NCBI GenBank assembly: GCA_947475735.1
Contig: CANJLQ010000009.1
Coordinates: 1-64,000 of the forward strand
Direction of reading: 5' to 3'
Origin: Caulobacteraceae bacterium
GTDB lineage: Bacteria > Pseudomonadota > Alphaproteobacteria > Caulobacterales > Caulobacteraceae
DNA: 64,000 bases
The notes below the pieces were generated by a model that had not been told where the DNA came from, made no database searches, and saw only the letters and a list, made by a program, of their open reading frames with translations. Shown in pieces: positions 7,397-14,621 of this stretch (position 1 is the first letter of the stretch; each line of letters opens with the position of its first letter). Both the position numbers and the translations under genes were made by a program.

Positions 7397-8497
7397 CTAC
7401 GCCTCCGCCGTTTCCAGGGTGGGATAGTCGGTATAGCCCTTGGCCCCGCCGCCGTAGAAGGTCGTCTTGTCCGGCGCATTGAGGGGGGCGTTGCGCTTCC
7501 AGCGCTCGACCAGGTCAGGGTTTGCCAGCACCGGCACGCCGACGCTGACCAGGTCGGCGCGGCACTCGGCGATGGCCTTCTCGGCCGTCTCGCGGGTCAG
7601 GCCGCCATTGAGCATCAGCGGACCGCTGAAGGCCTCGCGCATGTCGGCGGCCAGAAGCGGCGCGCCGTCCCAGGGGGCCATGACGGTGCCCGGCTCGCCC
7701 TCGATCAGGTGCAGATAGGCCAGGCCGAACGGCTTCAGCGCCGCCGCCGCCGGCACGAAGATCGCCGCCGGATCGCTGTCCTTCGTCCCGTTCGAACCAT
7801 TGGACGGCGACAGGCGGATGCCCACCCGGTCGGCGCCCCAGACCGCCACGACGGCCGACACGACCTCCAGCATGAACCGCAGCCGGTTCTCGACCGAGCC
7901 GCCGTAGCGGTCGTCGCGCTGGTTGGAGCCGTCCTTCAGGAATTGGTCGATCAGATAGCCGTTGGCGCCGTGGACCTCGACCCCGTCGAAACCGGCCTTC
8001 TTGGCCATTTCGGCTGCGTGGGCGTAGTCGGCGATGACGCCCTGGATTTCCTCGATGGTCAGGGCGCGCGGCGTCTCGAAGGGGACCATGGTGAAGTCCT
8101 CCTTCATCGCCTGGCCCTCGGCGGCGATGGCGGACGGCGCGACGGCGGGGCGGCCGTCGGGCTGATAGGCGGCGATCGACACCCGGCCGACGTGCCACAG
8201 CTGGGCGACGATCAGGCCGCCCTTGGCGTGGACCGCGTCGGTCACGGCCTTCCACCCCTGAACCTGGGCCTCGGTGAACATGCCCGGCGTGTTGGGATAG
8301 CCCTGGCCCGAGCGGCTGATCTGGGTGGCCTCGGAGATGATCAGGCCGACCGAGGCGCGCTGGCCATAGTATTCGGGCGCCAGCGGGTTCGGCACCTCGC
8401 CCGCGACCGCGCGGCTGCGGGTCAGGGGGGCCATGACGATCCGGTTCTTGAGCTTCAGCGCGCCGAGGTCGATCGGATCGAAGAGGGAGGAGGTCAT
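7397..8497 (-). CDS. old yellow enzyme family alkene reductase (NemA-like)
   Basis: The 366-residue flavoprotein starts MTSSLFDPIDLGALKLKNRI, then VMAPLTRSRA, as in FMN-dependent N-ethylmaleimide/xenobiotic reductases. Other family marks are QLWHVGRVS, the substrate-binding HGANGYLIDQFLKDGSN, GGSVENRLRF and the phosphate-binding LNGGLTRETAE. It would reduce activated C=C bonds with NADPH in the cytoplasm; the natural substrate is unknown. The frame is open to 8986, but that extension crosses the Trm112-like gene, and an AGGTG site lies upstream of ATG 8497. It converges on the MocR gene, stops 3 bp apart. Confidence 0.9.
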   Translation of the reverse strand: MTSSLFDPIDLGALKLKNRIVMAPLTRSRAVAGEVPNPLAPEYYGQRASVGLIISEATQISRSGQGYPNTPGMFTEAQVQGWKAVTDAVHAKGGLIVAQLWHVGRVSIAAYQPDGRPAVAPSAIAAEGQAMKEDFTMVPFETPRALTIEEIQGVIADYAHAAEMAKKAGFDGVEVHGANGYLIDQFLKDGSNQRDDRYGGSVENRLRFMLEVVSAVVAVWGADRVGIRLSPSNGSNGTKDSDPAAIFVPAAAALKPFGLAYLHLIEGEPGTVMAPWDGAPLLAADMREAFSGPLMLNGGLTRETAEKAIAECRADLVSVGVPVLANPDLVERWKRNAPLNAPDKTTFYGGGAKGYTDYPTLETAEA

Positions 8498-8559
8498 AGG
8501 AAACACCTGCTGTTGCGGACGCGCAGAGGTGGGGACGCCGTCGCCTCGATGCAATCCCC

Positions 8560-8754
8560 TCAGTCCAGCGGGCGCGCCTCTTCGGGCAGCATGATCGGCA
8601 CGCCGTCGCGGATGGGGAAGGCCAGCTTGGCCCCCTTGGAGACCAGCTCGCCGGCGGCGCGGTCGTAGTCGAGACGGCCCCGCGTGACCGGACAGACCAG
8701 CACTTCCAGCAGGCGCGGATCGACCGTGGCCGGGGTGTTGAAGGTCTCGCTCAT
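8560..8754 (-). CDS. Trm112-like (YcaR/UPF0434) small protein
   Basis: The 64-residue protein has the family core [18 protein letters not shown] and [20 protein letters not shown]. Trm112 proteins activate methyltransferases in eukaryotes; the bacterial members are short with no proven partner. Only one of the usual Cys (in VCPV) is visible, so zinc binding in the usual way is doubtful. It lies upstream of the ene-reductase gene on the same strand (62 bp), and may be co-transcribed with it. Confidence 0.85.
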   Translation of the reverse strand: MSETFNTPATVDPRLLEVLVCPVTRGRLDYDRAAGELVSKGAKLAFPIRDGVPIMLPEEARPLD

Positions 8755-8831
8755 GGCACGCTCTCAGGATTGGACATCGTGGCGCGGGAGGATACACGAG
8801 GCCGCCCGCCGCGCCCAACCCCCGAGTGCCC

Positions 8832-9611
8832 ATGACCGAGTTCGAAGCCTTCGCCCTGGAGCTGGCCGCCGAGGCGGCGCGGATCACCCTGCCGCTGTTC
8901 CGCAACGAGGGTGCCGCCGAGAACAAGGCAGGTGAGGGTGCCTTCGATCCCGTGACCGAGGCGGACCGGGGCGCGGAGGCCGCCATCAGGGCGCTGATCG
9001 CCGCCCGCTACCCCGACCACGGCGTGATCGGCGAAGAGTATGGCGAAGACCGGCCGGAGGCCGACCACGTCTGGGTGCTGGACCCCGTGGACGGCACGAG
9101 GGCCTTCATCGCCGGTCTGCCGGTGTGGACGACGCTGATCGCGCTGAGACAGCAGGGGCGACCGACCGTGGGGGTGATCGCCCAGCCCTATCTGGACGAA
9201 GTGTTCCTGGGCGGGCCGTCGGGGGCGCGTCTGGTGTCGCGGGGCGACAGCCGGGCGATCCGCGTGCGGTCCTGCGAGCGTCTGACCGACGCCATCATCG
9301 CCACGACGGACCCGGACATCTTCACGCCGCCGGAGCTCGGGGCCTGGACCCAGGTGCGGGCGGCGGCGCGGCTGGCCCGCTTCGGATGCGACGCCTATGC
9401 CTATGCCATGGTGGCGCTGGGGCGGATCGACATGGTCGCCGAGACCGGGCTGAAGCTCTGGGACTGGTCCGCGCTGGTGCCGGTGGTCGAGGCGGCGGGC
9501 GGCCAGGTCACCGACTGGACCGGGAGAGCGCCCTCCGGCGACGGCCGCATCATCGCCGTCGGCGACGCCCGGGTGCGCGAGGATGCGCTGGTGGCGTTCC
9601 GGCGCGCTTGA
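8832..9611 (+). CDS. hisN: inositol monophosphatase-family phosphatase, probable histidinol-phosphatase
   Basis: The product of about 259 residues has the metal-dependent phosphatase motifs: DPVTEADRGAE, GEEYG, the core WVLDPVDGTRAFIAG, and C-terminal LKLWDWSALVPVVEAAGG. In actinobacteria and alphaproteobacteria the GTRAF-type members act as histidinol-phosphate phosphatase (HisN); members of this family can also hydrolyse inositol phosphates. No other his gene is in the window, so the substrate is inferred from subfamily motifs. A GTG at 8826 is an alternative start two codons upstream. A terminal-inverted-repeat element begins at its stop codon. Confidence 0.82.
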   Translation: MTEFEAFALELAAEAARITLPLFRNEGAAENKAGEGAFDPVTEADRGAEAAIRALIAARYPDHGVIGEEYGEDRPEADHVWVLDPVDGTRAFIAGLPVWTTLIALRQQGRPTVGVIAQPYLDEVFLGGPSGARLVSRGDSRAIRVRSCERLTDAIIATTDPDIFTPPELGAWTQVRAAARLARFGCDAYAYAMVALGRIDMVAETGLKLWDWSALVPVVEAAGGQVTDWTGRAPSGDGRIIAVGDARVREDALVAFRRA

Positions 9612-9738
9612 TCCTCCCCCGTTGGGGGAGGGGGACCCCGAAGGGGTGGAGGGGGTCGGCCGCGCATGGCGTCATTGGCGGGGAGCCCCCTCCGTCGCTA
9701 CTCTACGCTTCGCGCCACCTCCCCCAACGGGGGAGGAT
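9611..9738. repeat. 128-bp terminal-inverted-repeat element, copy A
   Basis: The ends ATCCTCCCCCGTTGGGGGAG and its complement CTCCCCCAACGGGGGAGGAT are perfect inverted repeats. Each end is itself a hairpin. The interior has GGAGGGGGTCGGC near the left and GCCCCCTCCGTCGC near the right, which also pair. A second copy lies in the opposite orientation at 49557-49685. There is no open reading frame, so it is a non-coding REP/MITE-like unit. Confidence 0.85.
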
Positions 9739-9739
9739 T

Positions 9740-10762
9740 TTAGGCCACTTCTTCGTCGGGGGCCTGGGGCGCCAGATCGTTCACCGGCGAGACGTAGTCG
9801 GCCATGGCGTCGAACTCGTGCAGGAAGACGCCGCGCAGGTCATCGGTCTCCATGATGACCTCGTGCTTGGCCCCGGCGACCTCGACATAGCGACCCCGGC
9901 CCAGCCGCTTGGCGGCCCAGCGGTTGGTCTGTTTCCAGACCCGGTCGTCCTCGCCCGACTGGACGATGGTGCAGGGGATCAGCACCGATTTCAGCGCCTT
10001 GGGCTTGAGCGACCGCTCCCCGGCGTCCAGCGCGAAGGCCAGCCAGCCCCAGGTCGGGCCGCCCACCGCCAGGTGCGGACAGGCGAACAGCTGCTGGCGC
10101 CACAGCTCGTAGCGGGTTTCGTCGGACGTCAGGGCGTCCTTCTCGAAGGTGTGGTCGAACGGGTCGTCGGCGTCGTCCAGCACGAAGTCGCCGGCCTTGC
10201 CGTGGCGCACGTTCCAGCGGACCGCCAGCTTGACCGACCACATCGATCGCTTGCCGGTCTTGACCCGCAGCATGGGACTGGACAACAGGGCCCCGGCGAA
10301 ACGGGTCTCTCCGTTCTGCAGCGACAGCAGGTTCAGCACGCCGCCCATCGAATGGCCGACCATGATCCAGGGCTTGGGGGCCCGGGCCTCGAACGCGTCC
10401 ATCAGCCGGGCGTAGTCGTCCAGGAACTCCTCGACGGCCCGAGCGTGACCCTTCAGCCGGTCGGGCAGCAGCCGCGCCGAAAGGCCCTGGCCACGCCAGT
10501 CGTGGGCCAGCACGCACCAGCCGCGCGCCAGAAGATTGCCGATCAGCTCGAAATATTTCTCGATCGGCTCGGTGCGGCCAGGGGACAGGACCACCGTCCC
10601 GCGCGGCTTGGCGGCGACCAGGGTCGACGGCGTCCAGAAGGCGGCGCGCAGACGCAGGCCCCCGGCGCCCCGAAACCACTCGCCCTGCCCGCCGGGCGGG
10701 GCGGCGGCACCGGGCACGCCCATCAGGGGCGCATTGGCGGCGAAGGCGGCGGCGCGGTTCAC
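9740..10762 (-). CDS. alpha/beta hydrolase (lysophospholipase/monoglyceride lipase-like)
   Basis: The 340-residue cytoplasmic protein has the nucleophile elbow VGHSMGG (Ser near 138), an oxyanion-region VVLSPGRTEPIEKYFE, WRGQGLS, an acid in QSGEDDRVW and the catalytic His in AGAKHEV. This is the pattern of PldB/serine-aminopeptidase-type hydrolases acting on lysophospholipids or monoacylglycerols. The GTG start at 10762 overlaps the stop of the upstream gene (GTGA), showing translational coupling to the exported methyltransferase-like gene. A longer reading frame to 11509 is only a shadow of that gene. Confidence 0.88.
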   Translation of the reverse strand: MNRAAAFAANAPLMGVPGAAAPPGGQGEWFRGAGGLRLRAAFWTPSTLVAAKPRGTVVLSPGRTEPIEKYFELIGNLLARGWCVLAHDWRGQGLSARLLPDRLKGHARAVEEFLDDYARLMDAFEARAPKPWIMVGHSMGGVLNLLSLQNGETRFAGALLSSPMLRVKTGKRSMWSVKLAVRWNVRHGKAGDFVLDDADDPFDHTFEKDALTSDETRYELWRQQLFACPHLAVGGPTWGWLAFALDAGERSLKPKALKSVLIPCTIVQSGEDDRVWKQTNRWAAKRLGRGRYVEVAGAKHEVIMETDDLRGVFLHEFDAMADYVSPVNDLAPQAPDEEVA

Positions 10763-11670
10763 TCGGGCTTCCTGAACTTCAAGGTCATGCGGTCGCTCTC
10801 GCCGATCTCTCGGAAAGGGGCGGTGTCGAAGGTGGGATCGGGTGGCGAGCCCAGGGGCGCGGTCAGCAGGCGCGGCGGCAAGGTCTCGACCCCGAACGGG
10901 TGGTCCTTGTCGTCGTCGGGGTTGGCATTGATCTCCGACGCCGCCTCGAAGATGAAGCCCGCCTCGGCGGCCAGCTGCTTGACGAAGGCCTCCTGGACGT
11001 AGCCGTCGGCGGCGGCGGGGTCCTGGTCCTGATCGGGGCCCAGCCGGTGCTGTTCGATGCCCAGGATGCCGCGGGGCTTCAGCGCGGCGAAGGCGTCGGC
11101 GAAGGCCTTCTCGGCCGTTCCGGCCGCCATCCAGGCGTGGATGCAGCGCATGAACAGGGCCATGTCCGCCGTGCCGGCGGGCGCGACCGGTCCGGTGTTG
11201 GCCCCGAACTGGCTGAACTTGACCTGGCCGTAGAGCCGCCGGTCCGAGCCGAACCTCTGCTCGAAATTGGCGTTCAGGGCGGCCTGGGCGGGGTCGGCAC
11301 CGGGCCCGCTGGAAAAGCCGACGGCGTAGTATTCGCCTTCGCCCTCGGCCAGGTAGGGGGCGAGGATCTCGGTGAACCAGCCGCTGCCGGGCCAAAAATC
11401 CACGACCGTCATGGTGGGTTGCAGACCGAAGAACCGCAGGGTCTCGAGCGGATGCCGCCAGCTGTCGCGCGCCCGGTCGGCCGCGCGCCACGGTCCGGCG
11501 ATGGCCCATTCCAGAGACCCTTCGGGCGGACCGGCGGGGGCTTCGGGACCGGTGGGTTCAGGCTCGCGGTCGCCGCAGCCGGCCAGACCGCCGACGGCGA
11601 TCACGCCGCAGGCGACCAGCAGGGCCCGCCGCGACGGGGCGGCTCGTGTCGACGATTTCTCGTCCCTCAT
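10759..11670 (-). CDS. putative lipoprotein with methyltransferase-like fold (COG4798-type)
   Basis: The 303-residue protein starts with a basic twin-Arg-like region (SRRALL), then a hydrophobic run and a lipobox GLAGC at about 28-32, so it should be a lipoprotein. The rest resembles COG4798 predicted methyltransferases: VVDFWPGSGWFTEIL stands where SAM motif I would be, FMRCIHAW follows, then LKPRGILGIEQHR and the family ending DHPFGVETLPP. Motif I lacks the usual GxGxG. It is 94 bp from its paralogue upstream and coupled to the hydrolase downstream. Confidence 0.78.
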   Translation of the reverse strand: MRDEKSSTRAAPSRRALLVACGVIAVGGLAGCGDREPEPTGPEAPAGPPEGSLEWAIAGPWRAADRARDSWRHPLETLRFFGLQPTMTVVDFWPGSGWFTEILAPYLAEGEGEYYAVGFSSGPGADPAQAALNANFEQRFGSDRRLYGQVKFSQFGANTGPVAPAGTADMALFMRCIHAWMAAGTAEKAFADAFAALKPRGILGIEQHRLGPDQDQDPAAADGYVQEAFVKQLAAEAGFIFEAASEINANPDDDKDHPFGVETLPPRLLTAPLGSPPDPTFDTAPFREIGESDRMTLKFRKPE

Positions 11671-11764
11671 CCGTCTTCCTTGCCCCGTCGACGGCCCGGC
11701 GTCGCCGCCGCCCCGGAAGGGGCTGGGATAGAGGGCTTCGTCAGCGTCGTCAAAGGCCGTCGGG

Positions 11765-12568
11765 TCAGGCCGGCTTGCGGAAACGCAGCGTCATGCGGTC
11801 GCTCTCGCCGATGGCGTCGTACTCGGCGCGCTCGGCCTCGGTCAGGGGGGTAGCGCGGTCGTTGGCATTGCCCTCGCGCGGCGCCGAGGTGCGGACCGGC
11901 GGGAGCGTCCAGACGCCATAGGGGTGATCGCGGTCGTCGCGAGCGTTGGCGTTCAACTCGCTTTTGGCATCCAGCACGAAGCCGGCGCGCTCGGCCGCCG
12001 CGATCACATAGGCCTCGGAGACGTAGCCGAAGCTGGCCGTGACGTCGGGGTTGGTGCCGGGCAGGGCGCGGTGCTGCTCGATGGCCAGGACGCCGCCGGG
12101 CTTCAGCGCCTTGAAGAAGGCGGCCATGAAGGGGTCGGTGCGGCCGGCGCGGTGCCAGTTGTGGAAGGCGCGCGCCACCAGGACCATGTCGGCGGTGCCG
12201 TCCTCGACGCCCATGCCTTCGGCCGGGTTGTTGACCGCGACGTAGCGCCCGCTGGTCTGGGCCAGATACGGCTGCAGGATCGCCGACCACCAGCCACCCC
12301 GGCCGGGCTGAAGCTCGACGACGGTCGAGCCGGGAGTCAGGCCCCAGAAGGTCAGGGCCTCATAGGGCCGGCGCGCGGCATCGCGGGCCTTGTCGGCCGC
12401 AGGGCGCGCATCCGAGGCGATCGCGGCCTGCAGTGCGGCGTCATCCTGAAGAACCGGCGGGGCCAGCGCGATCGCTGCTGCGGCGGCGCCCTGCGACACG
12501 GGCAGGGCGACGGTGCCCGTTGCGGCCACCACGGCGGCGGCGGCGAGGGCGAGCGGGGAAAGACGCAT
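11765..12568 (-). CDS. exported methyltransferase-like protein (COG4798-type), paralogue of the next gene
   Basis: The 267-residue protein has a signal peptide (hydrophobic residues 6-30, Ala-rich) without a lipobox. The body matches its downstream neighbour: VVELQPGRGGWWSAILQPYL, AFHNWHRAG, LKPGGVLAIEQHR, DDRDHPYGVWTLPP and the ending IGESDRMTLRFRKPA. Conservation of the ending IGESDRMTL(R/K)FRKP in both shows duplication. SAM is not expected in the periplasm, so a non-methyltransferase role or a bound cofactor is possible. It is first in a three-gene minus-strand operon, divergent from hsp20. Confidence 0.78.
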   Translation of the reverse strand: MRLSPLALAAAAVVAATGTVALPVSQGAAAAAIALAPPVLQDDAALQAAIASDARPAADKARDAARRPYEALTFWGLTPGSTVVELQPGRGGWWSAILQPYLAQTSGRYVAVNNPAEGMGVEDGTADMVLVARAFHNWHRAGRTDPFMAAFFKALKPGGVLAIEQHRALPGTNPDVTASFGYVSEAYVIAAAERAGFVLDAKSELNANARDDRDHPYGVWTLPPVRTSAPREGNANDRATPLTEAERAEYDAIGESDRMTLRFRKPA

Positions 12569-12666
12569 GACGGGCTCCTGGACGATGTTCTGGTTGGCGC
12601 GACCTTACCCACCGCGTCGTCACGGGCAAGTGACGATCCTGCAATGGCGGCCCCTTCGCCGGGGGT

Positions 12667-12696
12667 CTTGACGCCGCACCCGGCCCTCCCAAATTA
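12667..12696 (+). promoter_or_regulatory. candidate sigma-32 (heat-shock) promoter of hsp20
   Basis: CTTGAC at 12667-12672 and TCCCAAATTA around 12687-12696 are separated by about 15 nt, which resembles the heat-shock pattern CTTGAA, 11-16 nt, CCCCATNT. Transcription would start near 12703, just at the first leader hairpin. The stress role of the gene supports it; no measured start is available. Confidence 0.45.
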
Positions 12697-12701
12697 GCCT
12701 C

Positions 12702-12832
12702 CGAGAGCGCCGGTCACCGGGCTCTCGCGGACGGTTCGGGGCCCAGAAGGGACCGGGCGGCCCGATCCCCACCGCCGTCCCGGGCAAAAAACGCGGGGCG
12801 GTTCCATCTTGCTGACTGATCAGGAGATCGAC
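12702..12832 (+). promoter_or_regulatory. candidate ROSE-type RNA thermometer in the hsp20 leader
   Basis: Three potential hairpins precede the start codon. The first (12702-12727) pairs CGAGAGC with GCTCTCG and CCGG with CCGG. The second pairs GGACGG (12729-12734) with CCGTCC (12775-12780). In the last, CTTGCTG (12808-12814) faces CAGGAG (12821-12826), which is the ribosome site; the pairing includes a G opposite G. The U(U/C)GCU sequence opposite AGGA with a G-G pair is the known hallmark of ROSE elements of alphaproteobacterial small heat-shock genes. Confidence 0.6.
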
Positions 12833-13303
12833 ATGCGTACCATCGACTTCACCCCCCTCTATCGTTCGGCCGTCGGCTTCGACCGCCTGGCCACCCTGCT
12901 GGAAAGCGCCGCGCGCACCAGCCAGGAGAACGGCTGGCCGCCCTACAACATCGAGACGACGGGCGAGAACGCCTATCGGATCGAGATCGCGGTCGCCGGC
13001 TTCAAGCCCGACGAGCTGAACATCGAGGTCAAGGAGAACCTGCTGACCGTGACCGGCCGCAAGACCGCCAACGATGAGGCCGGCGCCGAGCGGACCTATC
13101 TGCATCGTGGCCTGGCCGAGCGCGACTTCGAGCGCCGCTTCCAGCTGGCCGACTATGTGGTGGTGACCGAGGCCGGTCTCGACAACGGCCTGCTGTCCAT
13201 CAGCCTGAAGCGCGAACTGCCCGAGGCCCTCAAGCCCCGGCGCATCGAGATCGCGACCGGCGGCTCTGCGGCGCTGATCGAAGGCAAGGCCAAAGCCGCC
13301 TGA
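12833..13303 (+). CDS. small heat-shock protein Hsp20 (IbpA-like)
   Basis: The 156-residue chaperone starts [19 protein letters not shown] as in IbpA-type proteins. Its alpha-crystallin domain spans about 35-130, with [37 protein letters not shown] and the C-terminal [20 protein letters not shown]; the IxI-like tail is RRIEI. It would hold unfolding proteins at high temperature. ATG 12833 is chosen for AGGAG six bases upstream; a TTG at 12809 would start inside the thermometer. An intrinsic terminator follows at 13338. Confidence 0.92.
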   Translation: MRTIDFTPLYRSAVGFDRLATLLESAARTSQENGWPPYNIETTGENAYRIEIAVAGFKPDELNIEVKENLLTVTGRKTANDEAGAERTYLHRGLAERDFERRFQLADYVVVTEAGLDNGLLSISLKRELPEALKPRRIEIATGGSAALIEGKAKAA

Positions 13304-13337
13304 GCGGCCTGACACCCGTCTTCGCTGACGACACGGG

Positions 13338-13366
13338 AGGGGCGGTCCGCGAGGGCCGCCCCTTTC
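13338..13366 (+). terminator. intrinsic terminator of hsp20
   Basis: GGGGCGGTCC (13339-13348) pairs with GGGCCGCCCC (13353-13362) across a GCGA tetraloop, one wobble included, and is followed by TTTCT. It also lies just beyond the end of the convergent pentapeptide gene. Confidence 0.75.
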
Positions 13367-13370
13367 TGCG

Positions 13371-14621
13371 TCAGGCCGCCATGTCCTGTGACATCCCCGC
13401 AGCCCGGTCCAGACGAGCGTCCGTGAGGTCGGCCTCCGCCAGATTGGCACCGGTCAGATCCGCTCCGGACAGGTCCACGCCCGTCATGACCGCCTTGGAC
13501 AGGTCGGCGCGGCGAAGCTCCGCATAGCGCAAACGAGCCCCGGTCAGGGTGGTCGGCACCGATCGCGTGGGGCCGAGAGGCAGGGCGCTCAGGTCGGCGC
13601 CGGTCAGGTCGGCCTTGGTCATCAGCGCATGGGCGAAGCGCGACCCGCGCAGGTCGGCCCCCGACAGACGCGCGCCACGCAGGTCGGCGTTCTCGAAATG
13701 GGCCCCCTGCATGGCAATGCCCCGCAGATCGAGGCCCGCCAGGCAGGCGCCCTTGGCGCTCATCGCGGAAAGTTTGAGCCCCTTCAGCCGATCGCCGAGA
13801 GGCCTCAGGTCCTCGCCGTCGAAGATGGCCGCGCCGCCCAGGGCCCCGCCGCTCTCCACCCAGGCGTTGGCGTCCAGCGCCATCTGATACAGGTCTTCCG
13901 CGCGGGCGATGGCGGCCGCATCCGGGTCGCGGATGCAGCCCGTGGTGTCGGTGCGGTCCAGGCGGGCCGTGTTCATGGCGACGCCGCTGAGGATCGCCCC
14001 GCACAGCCGCGCCCCGGCCAGATTGGTTCCGGCGACCGAGGCCCCTTCCATCTGGGCCCCCGACAGGTCGGCGTCCTTCAGATTGGCCCCTGACAGATTG
14101 GCGCCGCGCATCGAGCAGTCCGTGAAATCGGCCTTGGTCGCGCTCATGCCGTCGAACCGCGACCCGTCCAGGGTCGCGCCCGAGAACCGCGCCCCGTCGG
14201 CCAGGCCGCTGCGGGTCTCATGGCGAGCGGCGGCCAGGCCCTTGGTCTCGTGCGGGACGGCGATCACCCCTTCGCGAAAGTCGGCCTGGGTCAGGTCGGC
14301 CTCGGACAGGTCGGCCCCCTGCAGGCAGGTGCCTCGGATATCGGCCCGCATCAGCCGCGCGCGCGACAAGTCAGCCCCGCGCAGGTCGCAGCCGAACAGA
14401 ACGGCGCGCTCCAGATGCGCGCCGGCCATATTGCAGTTCTGAAGCGCGGAGCCCGAGAAGTCCGCGTCGTCCAGCATCCGGTGCGCCATGCTGACGCCGG
14501 ACAGGTCGATGAACTTCAGCGAGAGTTTGCGGCCCCCCGGTTTGCCGGTGACGAACCGCTCATGCGCGGTGGCGAACAGATCGAAATCGCCCTGGCTCAG
14601 GCGACGGCGGTTGACGCTCAT
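13371..14621 (-). CDS. pentapeptide-repeat protein, downstream member of a coupled pair
   Basis: The 416-residue protein is built of A(D/N)LxX repeats in two blocks, about residues 40-235 and 290-405, each expected to form a right-handed beta solenoid. Between them lies a linker with ANAWVESGGALGGAAIFDGED and LRPLGDRLKGLKLSAMSAKGA. The N-terminus (RRRLSQGDFDLFATAHERF) is a short helical cap. There is no signal peptide or membrane segment. The start overlaps the stop of the upstream paralogue (ATGA). Some pentapeptide proteins mimic DNA and bind gyrase, but no such feature can be claimed here. Confidence 0.88.
   Translation of the reverse strand: MSVNRRRLSQGDFDLFATAHERFVTGKPGGRKLSLKFIDLSGVSMAHRMLDDADFSGSALQNCNMAGAHLERAVLFGCDLRGADLSRARLMRADIRGTCLQGADLSEADLTQADFREGVIAVPHETKGLAAARHETRSGLADGARFSGATLDGSRFDGMSATKADFTDCSMRGANLSGANLKDADLSGAQMEGASVAGTNLAGARLCGAILSGVAMNTARLDRTDTTGCIRDPDAAAIARAEDLYQMALDANAWVESGGALGGAAIFDGEDLRPLGDRLKGLKLSAMSAKGACLAGLDLRGIAMQGAHFENADLRGARLSGADLRGSRFAHALMTKADLTGADLSALPLGPTRSVPTTLTGARLRYAELRRADLSKAVMTGVDLSGADLTGANLAEADLTDARLDRAAGMSQDMAA

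Noticed and set aside
8498..8986. Extension of the ene-reductase frame upstream of 8497
   Set aside because: It passes over the Trm112-like gene; the family start is MTSSLFDPIDLG.
10763..11509. Extension of the alpha/beta hydrolase frame
   Set aside because: It is a shadow of the lipoprotein gene; GTG 10762 overlaps that gene's stop.
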